Of a stretch of DNA of 52,733 nt, positions 42,697-52,733 are shown piece after piece. The position numbers and the translations under genes are program-made. The stretch lies in assembly GCA_902784065.1 (NCBI GenBank), contig CACZTJ010000003.1:1-52733 (forward strand), written 5' to 3'. The notes beneath the pieces are model-generated. The model had not been told where the DNA came from. It saw only the letters and a program-made list of their open reading frames with translations, and did not search any database. Each line of letters opens with the position of its first letter. Position 1 is the stretch's first letter. The DNA is from an uncultured Prevotellaceae bacterium (GTDB lineage Bacteria; Bacteroidota; Bacteroidia; Bacteroidales; Bacteroidaceae).

Positions 42697-43172
42697 TATT
42701 CTGTTTTGTCTTCTTTCTGATGCCAGAGGCGGAAAGACTGTAAAGCCTCATCGCGAAGCAGCGGAACGATGGGAACCGTGCGATCCGCCATCGGACGATC
42801 CAGCTCCTCATAGATGAAATCATCCGCAAAATCAATATCCCGTGCATCCTTCCTGGTATTGCCATAGAAGATGCGACTGATGCGTGCCCAGTAGATAGCA
42901 CCCAGACACATGGGACAGGGCTCGCACGAGGTATAGATAGTGCAACCTGAGAGATCGAAGGTGCCCAGTCGGCGACAAGCCTCCCGGATGGTGTTCACCT
43001 CGGCATGAGCCGTCGGGTCGTTGTCAATCGTCACACTGTTACTGCTACCGGCAATCACCTCACCGTCTTTCACGATGACAGCACCGAAGGGCCCACCCCC
43101 TCGCGCCACACTCTCGTTGGCCAGTCGGATGGCCTCACGCATAAACTGCTTGTCTTGTTCTGTGATATTCAT
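42693..43172 (-). CDS. Nucleoside/guanine deaminase of the CDA fold
   Basis: A 159-residue zinc deaminase. I start at MNITEQDKQFMREA (43172), downstream of the promoter at 43203-43233; the frame to 43253 is too long. HAEVNTIREA (zinc histidine and catalytic glutamate) and SCEPCPMCLGA (zinc cysteines) define the family. The GGGPFGAVIVKDGEVI start and the C-terminal YEELDRP(M)xxR segment resemble guanine deaminase (GuaD) more than tRNA adenosine deaminase TadA. It would convert guanine to xanthine; TadA-like activity is the alternative. Confidence 0.85.
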   Translation of the reverse strand: MNITEQDKQFMREAIRLANESVARGGGPFGAVIVKDGEVIAGSSNSVTIDNDPTAHAEVNTIREACRRLGTFDLSGCTIYTSCEPCPMCLGAIYWARISRIFYGNTRKDARDIDFADDFIYEELDRPMADRTVPIVPLLRDEALQSFRLWHQKEDKTEY

Positions 43173-43202
43173 CTTATACCTTATTATATTATATTTCTGC
43201 CA

Positions 43203-43233
43203 CAAAAATACAAAGAATTCCGCATTCTCCAAC
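43203..43233 (-). promoter_or_regulatory. Promoter of the deaminase gene
   Basis: On the minus strand GTTG (43230-43233), 19 bp, and TATTTTTG (43203-43210) fit the consensus with one mismatch in the -33 box. It is 31 bp before the ATG at 43172. Confidence 0.6.
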
Positions 43234-43267
43234 ACTTTTCCGTAACTTTTCACTACCCACTCTTATG

Positions 43268-43281
43268 TGCAAACGTTTGCA
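43268..43281. promoter_or_regulatory. LacI/GalR-type operator upstream of malQ
   Basis: TGCAAACGTTTGCA is a perfect 14-bp palindrome with a central CG. It matches the general LacI-family operator pattern (TGnAAnCGnTTnCA). It lies 56 bp upstream of the malQ -7 box and 35 bp upstream of the -33 element of the divergent deaminase gene. A maltose-type LacI regulator is the likely ligand; none is encoded in the window. Confidence 0.6.
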
Positions 43282-43336
43282 TGCGCATAATGCCAATAAC
43301 TAAGCACTTTGCGAACCACCCAAGGTAATTTCTTCG

Positions 43337-43344
43337 TATATTTG
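43337..43344 (+). promoter_or_regulatory. -7 box of the starch operon
   Basis: TATATTTG followed by CACC matches the consensus. It lies 30 bp before the malQ ATG. The -33 position has no TTTG, which fits a promoter that depends on an activator. Confidence 0.55.
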
Positions 43345-43374
43345 CACCAGAGATTTAAATAGCTAAAACCGATT

Positions 43375-48041
<4,667 letters not shown>

Positions 48042-48048
48042 GAATTTA

Positions 48049-48118
48049 GCAACGGACTACACGACTAACACGACTTTTTATTGCAATCATTAAGTCCTTA
48101 AGTCCTGTAGTCCGTTGC
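48049..48118 (+). repeat. 13-bp inverted repeat between the GH97 and pullulanase genes
   Basis: GCAACGGACTACA (48049-48061) and TGTAGTCCGTTGC (48106-48118) are exact reverse complements separated by 44 bp. Inside are the direct repeats ACACGACT (twice) and TAAGTCCT (twice). In RNA the arms would form a long stem 18 bp before the pulA start codon. It may control expression of the last gene or be a small REP-like element. Confidence 0.65.
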
Positions 48119-48135
48119 AATTTAATATAGATATT

Positions 48136-50115
48136 ATGAAACGGTTCTTTTTATTTGGTTTTCTTTCGTTCCTGTTCCCGAGGTTATCGGCAGCGCAGGA
48201 CTTCTGTTTCAACGAGGTGGCCTATACCCCTGAGAAAACCCAGTTTGCCCTCTTTGCGCCCAACGACGCTAAGAAAGTCACGCTGCGCATCTATGAATAC
48301 GGCCTTGGTGGCAAAGCCCTCAAGACAGTCAGTATGAAACGTACGGCCGACGAGCAGTGGACCGCCACCGTGAAGGGCGACCTGAAAGGCAAGTTCTACA
48401 CCTTCGACACAGGCCTCGGCGAGTGCCCGGGTGTGTTTGCCAAGGCAGTAGGCGTCAACGGACAGCGTGGTGCCATCATCGACCTGAAAGCTACCGACCC
48501 CGAGGGTTGGGCACAAGATCAGCACCCCGTCTGCAAGTCGCCCGCCGACCTCGTGATCTACGAGATGCACCACCGCGACTTCTCCATCGCCCGTCCCGAT
48601 GCCGAGAATCCAGGCAAGTTCCTCGCCCTCAGCGAGCCCTGGGCCATCAGTCACCTCAAGGAGCTGGGCGTAAACGCCATCCACATCCTGCCCTCTTACG
48701 ACTACGGCTCAGTTGATGAGACCCGCATCGATCCCGACCTCTATTACGAGCACGCCTACGAGGTGCTGCCCAAGGGGGTGATTCCTGCCCGTCCCGACTT
48801 CTCGCCGCAGTACAACTGGGGCTACGATCCCGTGAACTACAACGTGCCGGAGGGCAGCTACTCCACCGATCCCTATGAGCCCGAGGCACGCATCAGCGAG
48901 TTCAAGCAGATGGTAAAGGCCCTCCACGACGCAGGCATCCGCGTGATCCTCGACGTGGTGTATAACCACACCTACGACATCGAGCACTCCAATTTCCAGC
49001 GCACCTATCCCGACTATTACTATCGTAAGACAGCCGACGGTGCCTACTCCAACGGCTCAGGCTGCGGCAACGAGACCGCCTCCGACAAGCCCATGATGCG
49101 CCGTTTCATGCTGGAGAGCGTCAAGTATTGGATCAACGAGTATCATATCGACGGCTTCCGTTTCGACCTGATGGGCATCCACGATATCGAGACGATGAAT
49201 CAGATTCGTCAGATGGTAGATCAGATCGACCCCTCCATCTATATCTATGGTGAGGGCTGGAGCGCAGGCTCTTGTGCCTATCCCGAGGCTCAGCTCGCCA
49301 TGAAGGCTCACATCAATCAGATGCCAGGTATCGGTGCCTTCAGCGATGAGATCCGTGATGCCCTGCGCGGCCCCTTCTCCGATGATACCGTCACAGGCTG
49401 GATCGGCGGCAAGGACGAGGCAGAATCACTGAAATTCGGCATCGCTGGTGCCATCGCCCACCCCCAGGTCGATATGACGAAGGTGAACTACTCGAAAGCC
49501 CCCTGGGCCCTCGAACCCACGCAGATGATCTCCTACGTGAGCTGTCACGACGACATGTGCCTCGTCGATCGCCTCAAGGCTTCCATCCCCGGCATCACGA
49601 TGGATGAGCTCATCCGTCTCGATCTGCTGGCACAGACCGCCGTCTTCACCTCCCAGGGCGTTCCTTTCATGCTGAGTGGAGAAGAGTTGCTGCGCGACAA
49701 GAAAGGTGTCCACAACAGTTTTGAATCGCCCGACAGCATCAACCAACTGAACTGGAAAAATAAGGAGAAATACCCTCAGGTCTTCGATTACTACAAGAAC
49801 CTCATCGCCCTGCGTCAGCATCATCCCGCCTTCCGTCTGGGCAATGCCGACCTCGTGCGTAAGCACCTCGAGTTCCTCGACACCCCCGCAGGCGTGGTAG
49901 CCTATCGTCTGAAGGACTATGCAGGACGCGATGACTGGCGCGACATCATCGTCATCCTCAATGCCAACAAGGCTGCTGCCGACGTCACCATCCCCGAGGG
50001 CACCTACACCATCGTGTGCACAGAGGGTCGCATCAACGAAAGCGGCCTCGGCACCCTTACAGGTCCCCAGGCCACAACATCGCCCCAGTCAGCGTTGATT
50101 CTCTACAAAGACTAA
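48136..50115 (+). CDS. pulA: Type I pullulanase (GH13), exported
   Basis: A 659-residue debranching enzyme that cuts alpha-1,6 links in pullulan and branched oligosaccharides. I start at the ATG at 48136 (MKRFFLFGFL), which gives a signal peptide ending LSAAQ; the TTG at 48115 is an upstream in-frame alternative. YNWGYDPVNYNVPEGSY is the type I pullulanase motif. GFRFDLMG has the nucleophile aspartate, YGEGWS the acid/base glutamate and SCHDD the third acid. It should be periplasmic with the GH97 enzyme. No separate carbohydrate-binding module is obvious apart from the N-terminal beta domain (about 25-130). Confidence 0.92.
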   Translation: MKRFFLFGFLSFLFPRLSAAQDFCFNEVAYTPEKTQFALFAPNDAKKVTLRIYEYGLGGKALKTVSMKRTADEQWTATVKGDLKGKFYTFDTGLGECPGVFAKAVGVNGQRGAIIDLKATDPEGWAQDQHPVCKSPADLVIYEMHHRDFSIARPDAENPGKFLALSEPWAISHLKELGVNAIHILPSYDYGSVDETRIDPDLYYEHAYEVLPKGVIPARPDFSPQYNWGYDPVNYNVPEGSYSTDPYEPEARISEFKQMVKALHDAGIRVILDVVYNHTYDIEHSNFQRTYPDYYYRKTADGAYSNGSGCGNETASDKPMMRRFMLESVKYWINEYHIDGFRFDLMGIHDIETMNQIRQMVDQIDPSIYIYGEGWSAGSCAYPEAQLAMKAHINQMPGIGAFSDEIRDALRGPFSDDTVTGWIGGKDEAESLKFGIAGAIAHPQVDMTKVNYSKAPWALEPTQMISYVSCHDDMCLVDRLKASIPGITMDELIRLDLLAQTAVFTSQGVPFMLSGEELLRDKKGVHNSFESPDSINQLNWKNKEKYPQVFDYYKNLIALRQHHPAFRLGNADLVRKHLEFLDTPAGVVAYRLKDYAGRDDWRDIIVILNANKAAADVTIPEGTYTIVCTEGRINESGLGTLTGPQATTSPQSALILYKD

Positions 50116-50138
50116 GCCTTAATTCCCGCGCTCATCAC

Positions 50139-50206
50139 TGTCACCTCGAGCGAAGTCGAGAGGTCTCTTGAGATCTCTCCATGCGCTACGCTTAGTCGAA
50201 ATGACA
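50139..50206. repeat. REP-like palindromic element, intergenic copy
   Basis: The element runs from TGTCA to TGACA and contains TCGAGCGAAGTCGAG, GAGATCTCTCCATGCGCT and TTAGTCGAAATGACA. It closely matches the copy at 52094-52170. Elements of the type GTCATTTCGA...AGAAATCTC are dispersed in many Bacteroidales genomes. It lies between pulA and the P5-like gene and may also act as a transcript end. Confidence 0.75.
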
Positions 50207-50220
50207 AAGGGAAGGGGCTG

Positions 50221-50631
50221 TTAAAGCAGCCCCCACCCTCTAAGCATAGCGAAGTCATCCAACCCTTCCATACCACATTCCTGTATCGCCATAGCCCTAC
50301 CAACCATCATCCAACGCTCCGGCTGGTCAGACGGAATACCGATCGGATCATCAGGGCCTATCCCCGTCAATCGACACACATTCTCAATATACTTAGAGGT
50401 CTGATTCTCATTGGGCGGTGCCCATTTATTGATAATCATCCTGATGGTATAAAGCCTGTACTTATGATAATACGTTCGTGTGAGCAGGTAAAAGGCAGCG
50501 CGCCAACCATACTCAAGGGTTTCAAATTGGCAAAAAGCCGAATCTGTCTGTTGGGCCCGTAAGCCCTTCCACTGATCTTTACCTCTACGGATATTCAGTG
50601 GGTTATTGTTTCTAATTCCTCTTGGTAACAT
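50221..50631 (-). CDS. Phage structural protein P5-like protein
   Basis: A 136-residue protein. The start MLPRGIRNNNPLNIRRG is typical of proteins annotated as structural protein P5 (bacteriophage PRD1-like spike or lysozyme-like domain), and YGWRAAFYLLTRTYYHKY and PPNENQTSKYIENVC continue the pattern. In Bacteroidales such small genes often follow a DUF3987 or VirE-like gene, as here. They are thought to be phage-derived or part of an accessory locus. No signal peptide is seen. Function is unknown. Confidence 0.7.
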   Translation of the reverse strand: MLPRGIRNNNPLNIRRGKDQWKGLRAQQTDSAFCQFETLEYGWRAAFYLLTRTYYHKYRLYTIRMIINKWAPPNENQTSKYIENVCRLTGIGPDDPIGIPSDQPERWMMVGRAMAIQECGMEGLDDFAMLRGWGLL

Positions 50632-50694
50632 TACATATAAAATTAAATGTCAGGATTGAATAAGTTATAACTTTAATAACTAAATTCGGGAACC

Positions 50695-50718
50695 ACCCCG
50701 AGGTATTAACCTCAGGGT
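50695..50718 (-). terminator. Hairpin at the end of the DUF3987 gene
   Basis: ACCCCGAGGT (50695-50704) and ACCTCAGGGT (50709-50718) pair with one mismatch around ATTA. The TGA stop of the gene (50712-50714) lies in the stem. No T tract follows, so its role is uncertain. Confidence 0.4.
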
Positions 50719-52733
50719 AGCTCCTTTACTAACTTGCGATAGAGTCCATACTTTGCCTTCTCAACAATGCCTTCACTGACGAAACGGTTAATGGTTTTCC
50801 ATGCCGTCGGTTGCGAACAGCCAAACACATCCATAAACTGCTGTGTCTTGAACTCATCCGGCAACTTTCGGAAGCACTCATCATAGCGCGTACTGCGGCG
50901 ACGCTGTACAAACTCCTTGTTCTGATCAGCGAAATAGTTGAAAGCCATCTCTCCGAAATAGAACTGTTGGCACTTGTACTGAATCTCCATAGCCAGGCGA
51001 CAGAGGCGCTTATCCATCTCATCCATCGTCAGACTCCGAGACTCCTGCCACTCATCCCAATGGCGCATCAGGATAAAGGGCAATGAGATGCCGATGCCGT
51101 AATACGGAATTCGCTTCAGGAGGGTGCGGTCAGCCTTGTCCCCGTTAAACTCCGCAATCTCCATGTGAGAGGATTGCCAGTCGTAGGTCTCATCATTCAG
51201 CTGATCAATAGGGATCTCTCCCTCTACCCTGTCAAGACGGTAAGCCCACGTTTTCAGCGCCTCGTTGGCATCAGGATCCACCTGTTGGTGACGCTTAGCC
51301 AAACCCTTATCAGGCAAAGGAATCACGGCGAGACGAGTACTCATACCCGTACCGAAATTTCTCTGGTTTACCTTACGATGCAAAGCATAAGGCGTACCAG
51401 TGTAGATGAAATTCCAAAACACGTTGAACATACCCGTTACAGATTCCTGGTTGGCATACATCTGACCGTCCTCCTCGTTATGAAAAGCTTTCAATTCAAG
51501 GATCTCACGGTCTTTCCAGTCGCCACCCTTGTTCTGCTTCGTCACGTTATCCAACTCAGCATCAAAAGAGAACATGTGGAGATTCAGAGGCTGCCCCTGC
51601 ACCGTCTCGATAGCTGCATTCATGTGTCGGATAAACTCACCCGTAGCCGTTCGGGCAGGATGCACGCGAATCGGCACTACAGGGCGTTTCAGCGCCTCAG
51701 CTTTCTGGGCTTTGGTACTGGTGGTACGCTCCGTTCGTCCTTCCTTGTAGCGGTTTACCGCATCTATCAGACATTGGTCTGCCTGGATCATCGGATCGGC
51801 AATCTTTTTGTAGAATTTCTCCACAATATTCTTACCAGCACCAGGGTCACCAATAATAAAGATGCAGTAATTCAGACGTCTTATCAGCTCTGGCTCATAC
51901 CAGAAGTGATACCAGGCACGAGTCATCAACGTTCCGAATAGCGCCGCAGAAGAGAACCAAACCGCCGCCAGTTTATGGGGATGCACATTGGCAAACAGCT
52001 CCTTCATGCAAGGATAATGCTTCGCCATCTCCTGCAATTCCTCCGCCCACTTATCCAGCGGCAACGAAGCGTAAATGTCCTCGCCTGCACTATTGTCATT
52101 TCGAGCGGAGTCGAGAAATCTCTTCTCGTCTCCTGAGATCTCTCCATGCGCTTCGCTTAGTCGAGATGACGACCCGTTTGTCATTCCGAGCGCAGTCGAG
52201 GAATCTGACGCAAGCACTTTATCCAGCGCCTGCTTCATCCTCTTAGGGATGCCCCTCAGGAATTCATACCCCTGGGCGCTCTTTACCGTCTGAGCCACAT
52301 CCTCATTACGTTCCTCCACGATATCCTTCACGAAGGGCGTCTGCCGCAGGATCTTCTCAATCAGCACAGGGTCATTATCCGTGATGTATCTCAGATGATC
52401 TGCCAGGATCAATGAGGTATGATGCCTGTCGCCAGGCTCCACTTTCTTTTCCCCCAGCCATGCCTCTACAATCTTGTTGTAAGGCACCCCATGATACATC
52501 ACAGGCTCAGCATCTCGTGGGTCCTCTCCATGGCCTCCTGATACAGCTGGTTGGTTTTCTCCAGCAGCTTGAACGGAGGAATCACCAAGATAATCAGCAC
52601 GAGCCTTATCAATGTCAATAGTTGGCTGAGACTTACCAGCATGATAGCTTTCATTGTACTTTTTACCAAATTCTTCATTTTCGTAATTAATTAATTGTTC
52701 TTCGTCAATAAAAATAACATCTTCACTTGTAGT
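50712..52733 (-). CDS. DUF3987 primase/helicase-like protein, 5' truncated by the window
   Basis: The frame is open from the stop at 50712 to the window end, so the gene continues beyond it; a GTG at 52502 is not the real start because the codons upstream (KKYNESYHAGKSQPTIDIDKA) fit the same family. At least 673 residues are encoded. The central domain has a P-loop GDPGAGKN, SFDAELDNVTKQNKGGDWKD and NFIYTGTP, typical of DUF3987/VirE-like proteins linked to primases of mobile elements. A winged-helix-like end follows (FGCSQPTAWKTINRFVSEG). Residues encoded by about 52094-52210 are a translated REP-like insertion. The role is probably replication of an accessory or integrated element. Confidence 0.8.
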   Translation of the reverse strand, partial: TTSEDVIFIDEEQLINYENEEFGKKYNESYHAGKSQPTIDIDKARADYLGDSSVQAAGENQPAVSGGHGEDPRDAEPVMYHGVPYNKIVEAWLGEKKVEPGDRHHTSLILADHLRYITDNDPVLIEKILRQTPFVKDIVEERNEDVAQTVKSAQGYEFLRGIPKRMKQALDKVLASDSSTALGMTNGSSSRLSEAHGEISGDEKRFLDSARNDNSAGEDIYASLPLDKWAEELQEMAKHYPCMKELFANVHPHKLAAVWFSSAALFGTLMTRAWYHFWYEPELIRRLNYCIFIIGDPGAGKNIVEKFYKKIADPMIQADQCLIDAVNRYKEGRTERTTSTKAQKAEALKRPVVPIRVHPARTATGEFIRHMNAAIETVQGQPLNLHMFSFDAELDNVTKQNKGGDWKDREILELKAFHNEEDGQMYANQESVTGMFNVFWNFIYTGTPYALHRKVNQRNFGTGMSTRLAVIPLPDKGLAKRHQQVDPDANEALKTWAYRLDRVEGEIPIDQLNDETYDWQSSHMEIAEFNGDKADRTLLKRIPYYGIGISLPFILMRHWDEWQESRSLTMDEMDKRLCRLAMEIQYKCQQFYFGEMAFNYFADQNKEFVQRRRSTRYDECFRKLPDEFKTQQFMDVFGCSQPTAWKTINRFVSEGIVEKAKYGLYRKLVKELP
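52094..52170. repeat. REP-like element, copy inside the DUF3987 gene
   Basis: TGTCATTTCGAGCGGAGTCGAG to TTAGTCGAGATGACG matches the intergenic element at 50139-50206 over most of its length, with an added 9-bp stretch. On the coding strand it reads SRLSEAHGEISGDEKRFLDSARND without a stop. Confidence 0.8.
52177..52207. repeat. Partial REP-like element
   Basis: TTTGTCATTCCGAGCGCAGT and the following CGAGGAATCTG repeat the first third of the neighbouring element in the same orientation, also within the DUF3987 reading frame. Confidence 0.65.

Noticed and set aside
50112-50303. 63-codon open frame on the minus strand beyond the P5-like gene
   Set aside because: It overlaps the P5-like gene in another frame and reads through the REP-like element.
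50221-52733. Prophage or integrative element boundary
   Set aside because: The P5-like and DUF3987 genes are element-associated, but no integrase, attachment site or tRNA junction is visible in the window.

Overview
The window looks like chromosomal DNA of a Prevotella-like member of the Bacteroidales. The evidence is: promoters of the Bacteroidota type (TTTG, 19-21 bp, TAnnTTTG) upstream of most operons; almost no Shine-Dalgarno sequences; an STN-type TonB-dependent receptor beside an ECF sigma/anti-sigma locus; a succinate/acetate CoA-transferase; and a MalQ, GH97 and type I pullulanase starch operon. This is inferred from gene content, not from a database search.

Layout. 1-1036: the end of an outer-membrane receptor gene, a decayed stretch holding a gene remnant, and two near-identical terminators facing each other. 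1056-4555 (-): a receptor with its regulatory locus, in which the sigma factor and anti-sigma factor are fused and frameshifted. 4727-9477 (-): operon of a conserved hypothetical gene, rpoN, a PAP2-like membrane protein, purE and ispG. 9553-13992 (-): U32 peptidase-like protein, sufE, nrdD and nrdG. 14037-14804 (+): a papain-like lipoprotein, expressed divergently from the U32 gene. 14828-17823 (-): CoA-transferase and cysS. 17922-19426 (-): DUF4384 protein and hemolysin III homologue.

19512-30799 (+): a seven-gene operon, the most interesting part of the window. Almost all its products are exported: a beta-propeller protein with an OmpA-like tail, a caspase-like protease, an LPP20-like protein, a giant coiled-coil protein with a transglutaminase-like end, a second copy of that protein without the coil, a CHASE2 membrane sensor with no output domain, and a small exported protein. 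The divergent DUF4384 gene probably belongs to it. I know of no described system with this composition.

30800-40483: housekeeping genes (HAD hydrolase, an AAA+ ATPase, rnr, an SDR epimerase, a PAP2 phosphatase, greA with a terminator in its leader, a HIT protein, manC). 40638-42696: tRNA-Leu(CAA) and a sensor PP2C phosphatase. 42693-43172 (-): a nucleoside/guanine deaminase. 43268-50115 (+): a LacI-type operator and the malQ, GH97, pulA starch operon. 50139-52733: REP-like repeats, a phage P5-like protein and a DUF3987 primase/helicase-like gene that runs off the window. One REP-like repeat lies in frame inside the DUF3987 gene.

Intergenic space is very small. Several convergent genes abut or overlap, and several stop codons lie inside transcript-end hairpins.
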